DNA of 64,000 nt, taken from assembly GCA_018806985.1 (NCBI GenBank), contig JADANN010000224.1, positions 248,001 through 312,000 on the forward strand, written 5' to 3'. Positions 24,301-36,125 of the stretch are shown piece by piece. This stretch comes from Angiostrongylus vasorum. Its lineage: Eukaryota; Nematoda; Chromadorea; Rhabditida; Metastrongylidae. Numbering within the stretch: position 1 is the stretch's first letter; each line of letters begins with the position of its first letter. Below the pieces are notes generated by a model, which was given only the letters and a program-made list of their open reading frames with translations, ran no database searches and was not told the DNA's origin. The position numbers and the translations under genes were made by a program.

Positions 24301-27300
24301 CCCTGGACCCATTGTAATCGGAATTCACAACACGTATTAATACAGATTGATCGTTTCAATTTCATCTGATATTCACCAAAATAACAAAGCATCTGGTCCG
24401 TAGAACTTCTTTAAAGAAACGAAGGGAAAAAAACTGGGAAAGCCTGATAGCCTTTCGTTCGATTTATTTGCATATTTCATCATATCTGCCGTTCATTTAG
24501 AAAAGATAAATTTCAACTCTGAAAATGCACACGAGAAATACAAGAAAGTACTGCTTACCTCTTTCAAGAGTGAAATTTGTGATTGAGATTTCTGCTGGAT
24601 AAACCAGAATCCCGTCATTCACTGATGGTGCAACAATGTACGGGAATACTGCTAGGAAGTGCAACTCGAAATCAGGAAAACGACCTAAAATATATCACTA
24701 AAGATACGTCCAACATGGTTTACGACCCCTCTGTAGAAACGAGGAACTACATAGATATATTGATTTGCTAACTTGCTATTTCTGCGATGCTGTAGATAAT
24801 ATTCGTCCTAGAAGGGGTTTCTGGAATTTTAGAAGAAAAGCGCAAAAATAATAGCGTAAATATAGATTACGCCGAACAACGCACGATATGTGAAGATCGG
24901 ACAATGAACTATTCAAACAAGTATTCAGTTCACGATAATACGCGAATATGATGTTTTGTCATACCACTTCTAAATGAGTAACGGAAAGAACAAAGCGCGT
25001 GTAGCGCAGTGGTCAGAGGCGTCCTGCAATATACATGAGAGCGATCCAGGCACCCTAGGCTCACTTAACCTTGCAAGCTTCCGGGATGGGCAAATTGGTA
25101 GTAGACGTGTCCGGAAGGATAGTAACACTGGGTCGATACATCGGTTGGCCAGCGCGAGTTATTGTAAAAAGCAGATATGCATTCAATCACCTCCAACGAT
25201 ACTTAATGAAGTCGAATGCATGGCGCATCCATCTAAGATTGATCAACGCCCACAGCTTCATCCTTGATCCTTTACTAGCGGAAACAAGTGGGAGATATCA
25301 AAACGTAATTTTCCCACAGCCATTAAAAATTGCTATTTGCCGCGCCAAGTTCCGGGACTCCCTCTCTTTGCTCTCTTCACGTGCACACGTTGGTTGCTGT
25401 TCGAAACATGTTTCTTAAAGTGCCCTTTTCGTGTGAAAAGGGTGAGAGGAGAGGTAATGAACCAAGATGTTTTTACTACTTGGCTTTCGGTACCACGTAC
25501 CACTTTGTAATGTAGCCATTTTCTGACAGGTTAATTTGGACGTTAAAAAAAATCAGATGGTCCGGGAGGTATTACGCACAAATGAGGTGGCTGACAATGG
25601 GACAACGACTGGCACCAAGTCTTGTCATTGCGTTTATGTCTAAGATGGAAACACCAGTGACCGATCTCGGGCCATTACTCTACTGCAGATATATAGATGA
25701 CTGCTTTGTCCTTTGCTCAACACAAGAGGAAATGGACAAATGTTTCGAGTTGTTGAACGTACAGCCAAAAGTATAACAAGTTTAACCGAGGAGAAACCGA
25801 AAGAAAACTGTCTTCCATTCCTGAACTTCCAAATTAACCTTCGGAAAATGGCTACATTACAAAGTGGTACCGAAAGCCAAGTAGTAAAAACATCTTGGTT
25901 CATTACCTCCCCTCTCACTCCTCTCACACGAAAAGGGCGCTTGTAAGAAACATGTTTCGAACAGCAACCAACGTGTGCACGGGAGAGAGCAGAGATAGGA
26001 GTCCCGGAACTTGGCGCGGCAAATAACCATTTCTAATGGCTACGAAACTGTAGCTCGGGACAGGGTGTAGAGGAAATCCTAGGCCCCTTAACAACTCTAG
26101 CGATAGAAAGGCCCCCGTTCATCCCTACCCTTCATCTCAAATGATGTAAGTGCAGCTATAAAACGCTGCTTAAGAAGGGCGGGTCATGAGGATTCGGTAA
26201 ACATGGTTGAAATACCACCGAGTAATCTTAGGCGCCAACTAGTTCGTAACCGCCTATATGACCGTCTATGTGCAACGCAAAATTGCATAATTTCCCTTAA
26301 TGGTAGAGACAGTGATTGCATGAGTTCGGATACAGTTTATCTGACTCTTGTAAAGCGTGCGGGTACGAATACATTGGCGAACGGCTAAACCACTCTGTAT
26401 CCGTTTAAAAGTACACCTAATCGGTAAACGTAAACCAAATACCCCACTAGGCACGCATAGGAGCCAGAGATATAACGGGGACGGCTTTGAAGTAGGAGTT
26501 ACGATCCTCGTAGAGGAATCTAAAGCACAAACGCGAAAAACTCTCGAGGTTTTCTGGATTAATTCCAGAAATCCAAAAATGGACCGCTGGGAAGAGTGGC
26601 TCATTATCACGCGTGATATTAGGCAGTATATAAGCCTGTTATTCTGATGGGACGGGCACATTACGCTTCCTTGTGAGCTCTGTGAGGTTGGTCTCCACGT
26701 GCCACTTTCAGTGGAAGACTCATAGAAAGCGGTGGGTATGCAAAGAAGCCATTCTGTGTTCAATGTGATTGAAATCTTGGTTTTAGCGTTTTCTCTGTTT
26801 GGTTATGGAGGTGTTTGGCCGAATAGATTGCTGTCAACTTGACCTTTCCAGACTCTGAGGAAGGCGAAATCCGCCGAAACGTCAGCTTGTTCGTGAATAA
26901 AGAATAAAAATAACACCTCGTGTTTGCTCAACAAGAGTACGAAAAAATTCTTGATTGGAACAGCAAAAATTAACCAAATCTGATTGCGCCATGTTGGTCA
27001 CCAAGTAAAAAATGTAGTACTACTTGATTCCTACTGACAAAACTTGCTGTAAACATTACTATCAAGCAATAGAATATGAGCTATTATGCAAACATGAAGA
27101 AGGCTTGTATTATTACGTATTTCAAGGATGTATTGTGGAGAAACAGAATGATCGCACAGGCACTAAACATTGGAACTAACCTGATTTAAAGCAGTGAAAC
27201 TTTAACTTGTCCGAAAAATCTCGCTTTAATAACATCCTTTTCGTAAACGCATTGCGTTGTTGCTGAAACGTGGAAATATACGACAAACAACAAAAAAATA

Positions 27301-28876
27301 GGAAGATATTGGCATTTTTAATAACAGATTACACACCGTATAGGGGCTGCGAAGTAGAAGGTAGACTGGTTGATGCAGCTTTTATGGCCTTGCTTCGCTG
27401 CTTCAGCCACTTAGACTTGATGTCCTGATAAAATATTTCAACGATAACTTTACATTTTTTGTCATAAAAAAGTACAGTAACTGCAGAAAAGAGTACAAAT
27501 GACAAAGTCAGATTGGAACACCTCGTGAAGAGAAGTCACAAAAAGCGTCCAATCCATAAATTTATTTGGGGCAGTACATGTTGATTTAAGTACTACGGTG
27601 AGTAGCACGACCAATAAAAGGGATAAACATCTCATTTTACGACAAACCTACCATCAATTTAACGATTGCTAAGCCCAAACCTCAACGGTTTACCGCTGCA
27701 TCGTGGTTGAGAGGTGTTCTTGGGGTGTCGGGTTATGATGTACAGCAGGGCGATTCATCCCCATGCAGCGTCTCCCAAGCGGAGTAGGAGTTCGGTGTTT
27801 CTATCAGGAAGCCCAGCTAAGAGTAGACCACTACCAGAATCTACCACCGTCCTGGTGTCAAACTAATCCCATGGTGGAAAATTTCCCCCCCTGATCCACA
27901 AAGGCTGCGATTGCCCTGTGGTGGTGATGACATGGGGCAGACTTCGGCAAGCTTATCTTCGGGACTCCTGGGAACCGCAATGGCTAAACGAGCAAATCTC
28001 CGGAGAATGGAAATTATGCTAGAGCCCGCACAACCCAGTGAACACGGGCCATCCAAGTATCCAAGTAAGTAGAAAGACCAAATCAATAGATTAAACTGAG
28101 GGAAAAAAACTGGTCAGGAACCACCAGACAATTCTAATACACTCGTTTTGAACACCATCGAACCAGAAGAAGGAACAATATGTCAACTCACTGGAAACTT
28201 TCGATCCGAACGACCTTTGTGGGAAGGAGCGCTAGTTCTCCCACGTTGTTCCACCATAGGCCACGACTCCTTATCAACCTGGAATAGAGGGAAAGAGCTT
28301 ACAATTTCGCAAGATTCGTCAACATACTTGATCTCAAAAATAAAGGCGACAGTTTCCTAGGGCACTGCAGAACTGAAACAGAGGTTATTCAACTGAAAGC
28401 ATCCTTACTTACACCCCCAAAGTTCGGCAAGTAATTTAAGATCTTCCACACGATTTCCATCGTAGTCGCGTCCATGGATGTGACGAAATTTTTTGCAACC
28501 GATATCCCGGAACCAACACCAGTAGGAGGATATCGCTCGCTTTCGTTTCTTTACTACCCTGAATACAAGCACTTTGGAATGAGGTTATGGGGTTCTACCT
28601 TTGGTTGCTCGTCTTTTTCTTAGAATAGACTCACACAACACAGCACAGCACAGCAGTCCCTGTTAATAGCACTGAAACCTTATATTGTTCCGGCTTCACG
28701 AACGATGTTTACGAAGGAGACGACTTTTAAAAAGCAAAAAGGAGATGGGGTGTATGACTACAATCGGACAGAGCAACAGTCGTCTTACGACAGGCTAACA
28801 ATCCACTACACACTCACCCTCCTCGAACATCCCCTTGCCGGCTCGTTCGTTGCTCGGTCCTCTTCGGTGCAATCAT
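21342..28876 (-). CDS. mael: Maelstrom-like gene, copy A (HMG box + Maelstrom domain)
   Basis: Maelstrom acts in piRNA-guided transposon silencing. Exons, all minus strand: 28818-28876 (start ATG, 59 bp, after an acceptor that may take a spliced leader), 28413-28558 and 28192-28278 (HMG box; KKRKR, then WCWFRDIGCKKFRHI, then LAELWG and DKESW), 27337-27480 (linker), 24559-24684 (GILVYPAEISITNFTLERG, the start of the Maelstrom domain), 23813-23942, 23297-23411, 23031-23091, 22841-22974 (MVTAQDFIS), about 21770-21864 (KCCDYHENK ... CTVA, the Cys/His zinc-type motif of the family) and a terminal exon 21342-21483 ending in TGA. Phases agree across most junctions from 23942 to 21770. One exon between 24559 and 23942 is unresolved. 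Exon 2 has one extra G at its donor compared with copy C, which breaks the frame into exon 3. A PLE and SINEs sit in the introns. It may be functional with an assembly error, or a young pseudogene. Confidence 0.65.
22032..22377 (-). other. Intronic conserved stretch between Maelstrom exons
   Basis: This stretch is conserved between A and C (about 42.8-43.15 kb) and has an open frame in A. I treated it as intron because the flanking exons 22841-22974 and about 21770-21864 join directly in phase and match the known spacing of the family, while the C copy is not open here. Confidence 0.4.
24000..24155 (-). repeat. S3 SINE fragment shared by copies A, B and C
   Basis: ATATTTGCAAAACTCCCGACC and the following S3 block occur at the same place in the Maelstrom unit at 37740-37895 and 44700-44860. 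The insertion therefore came before both duplications. Confidence 0.8.
24993..25267 (+). repeat. S1 SINE, near full length
   Basis: Head TGTAGCGCAGTGGTCAGAGG fits tRNA box A very well; box B is degenerate (GAGCGATCC). The body and TTGATCAACGCCCACAGCTT end match the family. Apparent ORFs here are SINE translations. It lies in an intron of Maelstrom copy A. Confidence 0.8.
25317..26935 (+). mobile_element. Penelope-like element, decayed copy with inverted head (PLE3)
   Basis: The plus-strand body starts near 25553 (RT: MGQRLAPSLVIAFMSKME, then YIDDCFV at about 25690-25710). It continues through a GIY-YIG endonuclease region near 26200-26400 that is badly eroded, and ends with a hammerhead-like motif at 26850-26888. 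The upstream 25317-25546 is an inverted copy of 25826-26045. Stops and frameshifts are frequent. It is inserted in the Maelstrom A intron between the linker and PAEIS exons; the host sequence resumes at about 26.99 kb. Confidence 0.8.
26850..26888 (+). ncRNA. Hammerhead-ribozyme-like motif, PLE3 3' end
   Basis: The core reads CTGAGGA, then a short stem GGC/GCC, then GAAAC and GTC, followed by AGCTTG, which can pair back to the stem-I strand upstream. One A is unpaired before stem II. Stem III reduces to a self-complementary ACGT, a form expected to work better as a dimer. PLEs are known to carry hammerhead ribozymes in their terminal repeats. Activity is not shown. Confidence 0.55.
27680..28072 (+). 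repeat. S4 repeat, near full length
   Basis: Starts CGGTTTACCGCTGCATCGTG and ends in GCCATCCAAGTATCCAAGTA, with the RTE-like CCCGCACAACCCAGTGAA tail just before. It sits in the intron between exons 3 and 4 of Maelstrom copy A. Confidence 0.75.
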
Positions 28877-29826
28877 GAATGCTCTTCACTTTGCTGGAAC
28901 AGAAAGTCCACCGAACATGGAAATATTTCACAGAATCTCAACTGCAAACACCCGGAAAAATTACGCAATGAAAGCGACAAAAAAGAGAAAGCATGCATCG
29001 GCAGAATAAACACAACGTTATCCGCAAAATAACGTCAACATTTCCACATTAAACTTCAAATACACAAATTGAAGTTGATTTGAGGCCTCACGGCTATCTG
29101 TTTGCTAAAGGATATCTTTCGCTGGTAGTCGCCGAGGTGCCTTAGAAGGTCCAACGTGGTTAATGGGTTAATGGGAGGTTCGACGAGTACAATGAGTGAG
29201 GTTTGGAGATTGTACAAATAGGATGGACGGATTGGTGTCTCTTAAAGGGTTTTCCGAAAGACAATCCTAGTTTTCAGCTCTAAAGTAGACAAAATGCCTA
29301 ACCACGTACAACTCTCCTGGATGTGCTTCATGACTGGGACACGTTTTCTGCAAATCAGTGATGAACAATTGAATTAGAGCATGTTACCTTACCATGACAG
29401 GGACAAATTTCTTCGATAAGCACGAGTTGTTCACTGGCGTAAGATACTAGTTAAGAATGAACTCTATTTTCAGCTGCCTCGGGCGTTTAGCTTGAATATA
29501 GTCAAAGACCCAATACACTGGAATCTGTTGTTTTAACAATTGTAAGGCTCATCGAATGCGGCTAAATTGTTGTTTTATTGAGAGCGAACCACACGGTTAA
29601 CCAGGATTTCATTAGCGAGTAGTCCCCGAGATGCTCAAGGAAGTCGAAAATCGTTAGTAACAGGTTTGATGAGCATGCTGAGTAATGTGAAGACTGGACA
29701 TGCAGGATGGATGAATTGGCGTTTCTTAAGTTCTGTATTTCAAAAATCTACATAAACGTTAGCAAAATACTATGATCCTCCATTTCCCTTCGAATTCACT
29801 GATTTTTCAAACATTTATAATCGTCA

Positions 29827-30030
29827 GGGGACCGCGTAGCGTAGTGATCGGAGCAGCTTTGAATACACATAGAATCGATTCCCGCGCCCCCAGGCTCACC
29901 AAGCCCTCCATCCCTCCGGGGTCTGCAATTTGGTACTGGACTTGTCTGGGAGGATAGTAGCACCAACTCGATACATCAGTATGCCATCGCGAGTCAGTGT
30001 ATAGGCCAGATATGCATTCATTCAGCTCCA
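29827..30030 (+). repeat. S1 SINE, 3'-truncated
   Basis: Head CGTAGCGTAGTGATCGGAGC and box B GAATCGATTCCC, then body to GATATGCATTCATTCAGCTCC, where homology stops. It interrupts the block that is continuous at 49.11-49.35 kb in unit C, so it is an insertion private to unit A. Confidence 0.75.
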
Positions 30031-30229
30031 AAGAAGACAAATTATTTAAGCAGCAAAGAAATACCTGGGAAAATATGAAAATGTTCTTCGGCGCCGGTTG
30101 CAAAACAACAAGTCGAAAGGAGGAAGCGTTGAAGTTAACTCCTATAAGTGAAAACCGATCAAATACACAAGGCAATCAAAACCAGTTATGGAATGTCAGT
30201 ATTTTACTTTTTATTTACTAGCTATTGTT

Positions 30230-30470
30230 TTCCCATGGCAAGGTATTATGTGAAATACTACCACAAGGCTGCTGATAAATGAGCAAAACTAGAGACCTAA
30301 GGTAGGCTTCGATCCTATGTTCACCCTTAGATGGAGTTCACGTGCTAACCACCACACCAACCGAGACCATTAGTTCCTTTCCCTCAGCCACTTCTATTTA
30401 CGCTAACTCTGCGTCAACGAGAATGATCTGGTGGGATAAAAATCAGCAACGAAGACAACTAAGCTGAAGC
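30230..30470 (-). repeat. S3 SINE, diverged
   Basis: Carries the S3 GGTATTATGTGAAATACTACC tail side, CACGTGCTAACCACCACACC and the box-B complement GGCTTCGATCC. The corresponding site in unit C (about 51.3 kb) lacks it. Confidence 0.65.
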
Positions 30471-31738
30471 TGCAGCCGAAACCCTTGTTAACTCATTGTG
30501 TGTGCTAGAGGACTGTTGCGTGGCAATTCTTCTTCTTCGTTCTTCTTCAATTCCTTCACAAATCTCAACGTATCGTTTTATTAACAAATCTTCCACGAAT
30601 GTTCTAAAACGATATATTTCTAAACGAGTTTGTATAGATGACGATATAAACATGTTTGCGAGAACAAACAGTAATATATTCCACGTTTTTGATGTGGACT
30701 CTCGTCATAGGACATCAGATTTCTCAAACCATTTATCAACTGTTTCTTATCAATATGTACTCTTTCATTGATAAGCTAACAGATGGTTGATTAAAAGAAA
30801 ATTTATTCGACTAACGTTTAAGAGGCCTCGGCTTCTTCGGTGCCGAGTTGATCAGACCCGATTGCACACAGTTCTCTCTTTCGATGTGAGTCTTCGTGAG
30901 CGCATCGTATCAAATCCAGTGGAGCGCTACATGAATGAAGAAATCTCACTCAGCAGAGTTCCTTTCTAGAGTACTTGTTCTTGATGCTGATGATCTTTCG
31001 TTTCTCTCCGACAAATAGGAACCATATCGAAATAGGTTGAAAAATGTCTATTCTTTACTTCGTTACTTCATACTCCGTGAGTTGGCCTAATTTGCCCAGT
31101 TGCAGTCAACGTGGTTAGTTGGATAGCTTTTGCCTATCTACACGGCTGCCCTCATTTATATACTCGACATACGGTCACTCCAGTCTCCTTCCGCCGTTTC
31201 GGGGTAGCATGAGTTCACTGACTTTTATTGAATCTGAAGGATTCTTTGGTCATGATTTTCTCTCACTTTTCACTACGAATCTGGATAGTGTGCCTCGTCA
31301 AACGTCACATCCAGCGATATCGAAAATACATTTAGTGGTGGTCCAACGTCGGAGTTCAGAAGAATACCAGTACTCCGTAAGCAACACTACATCAGCTGTA
31401 ATCCTGATGATTAGCAAATGACTCAAATGAACACTGGTTAACACATAATTTCTCCCCGTTCTACACCACGTCTCTACGAGTAGGTAGTGCTTGGTTGACA
31501 GACACGAAAAGGATCAGACGTCTAGTTAATTCTGCCGGCAGGTGTCAACTATGCGCAGTTCACCTAGATTCATCTAGGAGGATGAACACATTTGCTGATA
31601 GTCAGCGCACAGTTCTCTGAGTCGTCGTGATTTTCATATGTTATAAGCAAGATCGAACTGCCTCCTATGTACTTTTCAACCACCGCCAACCCAGTGAAAT
31701 CTGTCACTAGAGTCGATTTTCAACACAAAATCTTCATG

Positions 31739-33895
31739 GTACCCAGGATCGACTTTCTATTAACCTCGACATTGAATTATGAATTCGTCGTTTTCTCTCT
31801 CACCAGTCGCGAGGTTGGTAAACAGCATACGTTTACTTCCATACAATAACACACATGTAATACAATCGTAGCTGACATTTCAGCAGAATCGCCTTCTTCA
31901 GAGCCGCTTTTTTTCACCTGCCTTCCACCGAGGAAGAACAGCCGCTCAGAGTCGCATATGGTTGACGACTGTACCACCCCCACATCAAAAATCAGTTCTG
32001 AGATACGGGGGCTAGATCACGTGTTATCTCTGGGCATTCTTCCCCTGCAATTCATTCTCAGATTCCTGGTATTTCTCCAAAAAGCCTGAAGCAGTTTGCA
32101 CGTTGGTATTTTAGGATAGGATCTCGTGCGAAGATAGCGACTTTTATATCAAAATCGTCTCCGCTGTGCTTTTGTATCCTATGCGGTCCTAGTGGAGTAC
32201 CTTGTCCTAGTTTCGGTTTCCACCTATGTGTTTCTTCATACGGATACGTAAAGCTCTGCCCGTTTCGCCAGTGTATTCATCTCCGCAAGTAAAAACAGCA
32301 CCTGAACAATCAATGGGTCACTGTGGTAAAAGCTACAGGCTAAAAAATCATCGGTCATTTCGCACATTAAAATCAATAGACCAACATTTTCCATCTTATA
32401 TTTACTTGTTAAAGCGCACCAGCTATCAGCTTATGATCTTGCGTAAACCAATCCATCATCATTCGAGGTTACATCCGTCCTCAGCTTGGTGTACGGGTGA
32501 ACGGATAGAATGACCTTGCTTTTAAGCCTAACACTGACCCAGTTGCTTAACCATATTCCAGCTCACCTACGAACACCCAGAACGTCTACATAAGGCGTCT
32601 CCTAATAACGCGTACATGATGTAGTCCTTCGATGTTACCGCGTTGTACACCAACGTATCGAATGACTCCGCAATGCAAGCAATCTTCGAACTTCTTTTTT
32701 AACATGAAGGAAGAATAAACATGCATGGCCTGTCCATCCAGCAGCTTATGGCTCTCTTAAAGGAGTGCCTAAACTGCTCGATTTCCAGATGGTCTGAGAA
32801 GTATCTCGCGCAAATAAGGGGGATTGGCAATGCGACCGCAAGTGGCACCAAGAATTGCCACTGTGTTTAGGTCTGAAGTAGAAGCCCCGTTCTTCTTCTC
32901 CGGCCGCTACTCTACTGCAGATATATGGATGGTTGTTTTATCTTCACCTCTACACAGGAGGAGATGCTTTGAATCATGTAACGAGTAGTCTGAGTACGTT
33001 AAACTCACCCTGGAGAAACAGAAAGAAAACTGGATTCCATTTCTCAACGTTCAAATCAACTAATCAACTAATGGTTATACGAAAAAATTTATACCGAAAA
33101 CGAAAGTAACAAAAACATCCTGATTCATTTTCTTTTTTCCTACTCTTCATACACAAAGAGGGCGTTTGTGAGAATTATGTTTCGAACAGCCACCTCTGTT
33201 TGCATAAGTAGGGAACTAAAGGAAGAATCGCGCGACTTGGCTCGACAAATAGCCATCTAAAATGCTTGCGAAATAGTGACCCCACGAGATAAGTTTAGAA
33301 GGAAAGCGACGCCCCCAAAACGAACAGTTTAGCCGAAACAAAAATTCCGTCCATCTAGCCCTTCATTAATGATGAAATAAGTGTAGCGATGAAGCGATGC
33401 TTAAGAAGTGGAGGTCTAGAGGAATCGGTAGCGATAGTTGAAATACGACCGGCTACTCTACGGAGTCAATTAGTTCGTAACCGCCTGTATGACCGTCTAT
33501 GTGGAACAACAAATTGCTTAATTTGCCCTCACGGCAGGGACGGTGATCGCATGAGTTCAGGTACGATGTACCTGATCTCTTGTAATAATTGCGGAAATGG
33601 ATATATTGGCGAAACGGACAGACCTTTATGCGTCCGTGTGAAAGAATATCTAGATGGCAGACGAAAAGCAAAACAAACTACCCCACTAGGCACGCATAGG
33701 ATACAAAAAACATAACGGAGAAGATTTTGATGTAAAAGTCACTATCTACGCACAGGATGCCAAAACACCAGCACGTAAACCTCCTGAGGTTATTCGGATA
33801 AATGCCAAGAACCCTAGAATGAATAGCAAGAAGTGATGCCCAGAGATCACACCTGATCTAGTCCCGTACCTTCGCATCGACTGGGGTCGATGGAG
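31739..33895 (+). mobile_element. Penelope-like element with 0.56-kb inverted head (PLE2)
   Basis: The first 31739-32302 is an antisense copy of the element's own 3' region (end of the GIY-YIG domain plus terminal repeat, internally deleted). The sense body follows from about 32303: RT fragments through 33.2 kb and then the endonuclease at about 33560-33660. There MYLISCNNCGNGYIGETDR shows a clear GIY-YIG-type signature with the Cys pair seen in PLE endonucleases. Multiple frameshifts and stops. The 3' terminal repeat is missing; the RTE2 sequence begins at about 33895. Confidence 0.8.
31870..31905 (-). ncRNA. Degenerate hammerhead-like motif, PLE2 head
   Basis: Antisense copy of the terminal motif. 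The CTGAAGA core and GAAA are kept, but C to T after GAAA (GAAATGTC) changes stem III, so it is likely weaker or inactive. Confidence 0.4.
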
Positions 33896-36125
33896 TCACC
33901 TTTGTGATCCCTGGAGAAAAGGTGCCGTCACGAAAAAATCGGCGGCGTATGCTTTGTCGTGCACCCGCCCATTGTCCATCTTGTCGGTTCTACGAGATCC
34001 TTTACACTCGCATAGCCGTCCTCCGTCTTCAACTGTCGCATCATAAGAAGATCACTATCATCAACTGTTACTCACCGACCGACGCCGTTGATGAGTACGA
34101 AATAGATGCGTTCTACTATCAGCTGGAGGAAGTCATCCGCAATGATAAAGAATATTATAACTTTGTTGTCGGAGACTCCAACGCCAGAATAGGAAAGGCC
34201 AACGACGACGAATACAGGATCGGAAATTTTGGATCAGAAGAAATGAGAATGGAAACCGTCTCGCAGGATTCCTGTCAGCAGCACGTCTCTTCCATGGAAA
34301 CTCGTTTTTCCAGAAGAAAGAAAGCCGCCGCTGGACATGGGAGTCTCCTAACGGCATGACTAATGCGGAGATCGACCATATTCTGACAAAGAGAAGATGG
34401 TGCATACTTAACAAATCGGTAGTCCCGTCATTCTGTAATGGTTCCGATCACCGCCTTCTTCGCGCAAAGATTCGATTCAGCCACAAGCTGGAAAAGAACC
34501 CTCTTCGTCAAACACAAGGAAAAAAGTCTAGCTGTATACGACGAGAACATTTTGAACGAAGTCGTATCGAAACGTGACTGGCAGATTAAAGAAGACCCGA
34601 CCGAAGACTAGGAGCTGTTTGTCGAAGGACTGAAAAAGCAGTGCCGAATTCGCCTCAGTTCCTCAAGCAAGAAGATCGGATTGCATCTCCGTCACTACTA
34701 AGGAGTTGTTCGAAAAGAGAAGGAAACTGAAGCTTGATCCTGCTGGAACACGTTTGACATGGCTAGTAATAAATGCCAGCTGCAGAATAGCTTTGCAGGA
34801 AGATCTACAACGGTACAAGCAGAACAAACTACTGGAAGCAGCAGAGAAAAGAAGGAGTCTGAAAAAAATGCTGTCGGGACTTGTGTGATTATAATGTTCC
34901 GTTGTCGGCCCTGATGAACGAAAGATGGGATCGTCAAAAGTTCGCGCCATGATATGGAACTAATACTGGAGACGTTCTACACCAACCTTTACCGTTCCAG
35001 ATTCCCTGTCCCGGACCCTAACATCCCCGCTGGAGAAAAACCACTTGGAAAAAACCACTTCCGTCGGAGGTTCGAGTTGCGATAGAAAGCATGAAAAGAG
35101 GCACAGCTCAGGACCAGACAATGTCACCGCCGAGTTCCTTAGAGCTGGAGGCCACAATTTACATGTACTTCTCGCAAATCATATGACAGCCTACCTTCGA
35201 AAGGAAAAAATCCCAGATCAGTGGAGGACGTTGCGTACGGTCATCCTGCCCAAGAAAGGAGACCGAAGGGATCTTCGTAACTATCGTCCCATATGTTTAT
35301 TGATTGTACTCTACAAGCTCTTCACGAAGATTATCCTCTTGCGCATATCAAGGACATTGGATGAGGCGCAACCAGTCGAGCAAGCAGGATTTCGGAAAGG
35401 ATTTTGCTGCATGCTCCACATCCAAACCGAGTCCAGAGTCATCGAAGTTTGTCGGGAACACCACTTGCTTTTAGTGCTAACCTTTGTCGACTATGAAAAA
35501 ACGTTTGACAGTGTCGAAACGAATGCAATCCTATCAGCGCTCGTCGACCAACGAGTGGACCCGTCCTACATAAGAACTCTGTGCGACTGTTATCGGAACT
35601 GCACTACGAAAATACAGCTTTTCCATCGACCTCTTACCATACCCTTAGGAAAAAGGGGTTCGACAGGGCGACACACTATCGCCAAAACTGTTCAGTGAAG
35701 CACTGCAGTGGATAATGAAGTCACTCGATTGGGATGAAAAAGGCATACGTATTGATGGAATATTTCTATTATGCCTTCGTTTTGCCGACGACATCGTCTT
35801 CTCAAGAAGTACTAGCAAAGCAGAGATGATGATCAACGAGTTCAACCAAGCTGGGAAAAAGATCGGACTTCGCATAAATCGAAAGAAGACCAAGTTCTTG
35901 AAAAAGCCATGGTGCGAAGGCGAACAAATTGAATTGGATGGCTGTCTGATCGCGTACACCACCTCGTACGTACATACGTTGGGTGATCAATGAACATGGA
36001 AAACAACATAAAGGAGGAAATAGATAGAAGAAGGAGAGCAGCTTGGGCCGCATTCGGGCCTCTCCAAGAAGCCACCGACCAACTGAAAGACTCGAAAATC
36101 CGCACTCAACTTTTCATATCGAGGA
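33896..36125 (+). mobile_element. RTE-type LINE with endonuclease and RT (RTE2)
   Basis: An apurinic-type endonuclease region covers about 33904-34560: INCYSPTD, VVGDSNARIG and GSDHRLL, the last two being catalytic-motif regions. The RT follows at about 35045-35990 with LRNYRPICLL, VDYEKTFDSV, a damaged form of the GVRQGDTISP block, and FADDIVFS at about 35781-35804. The N-terminal end of the endonuclease is missing and several frameshifts and stops are present. RT sequence closely matches RTE1. It starts directly at the broken end of PLE2 and runs into RTE3 in tandem. Confidence 0.85.

Larger units (their letters stand above)
28900..31700. other. Upstream flank of Maelstrom copy A
   Basis: Homologous to 48.8-52.2 kb. 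It holds an S1 fragment (29827-30030) and an S3 copy (30230-30470). A plus-strand frame around 31270-31420 stays open in both copies up to a matching stop (ends ILMISK here, ILVISK at about 51.92 kb) and may be an exon of an unknown gene. A frame at 30459-30653 minus is basic and Arg/Glu-rich but ends in SINE sequence, so I do not call it. Confidence 0.45.
19600..31735. repeat. Segmental duplication, unit A
   Basis: From about 19.6 to 31.7 kb this matches about 39.36-52.25 kb in the same order and orientation, apart from separate mobile-element insertions. Matching landmarks include 19.73/39.47, 21.2/40.7, 21.34/40.84, 21.77/42.5, 22.9/43.6, 24.6/45.4, 28.3/48.1, 29.0/48.9, 30.9/51.4 and 31.3/51.8 kb. 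It carries Maelstrom copy A. Divergence is moderate, with many substitutions and small indels, so this duplication is much older than the B/C one. Confidence 0.75.

Noticed and set aside
23945..24558. A Maelstrom exon between the PAEIS exon and the 23813-23942 exon
   Set aside because: One is expected from the family, and open frames exist near 24200-24420 (and 37.95-38.15, 44.95-45.1 kb), but no acceptor, donor and phase combination worked in all copies, so I left it uncalled.
25071..25418. 115-residue ORF and a similar one at 24974-25267
   Set aside because: These are translations of the S1 SINE and the adjacent PLE3 inverted head; the same frames recur in other S1 copies only as far as the SINE goes.
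26266..26763. 165-residue minus-strand ORF, the longest minus frame near there
   Set aside because: It is antisense to the PLE3 endonuclease region, whose plus-strand frame has recognisable homology to PLE1 and PLE2.
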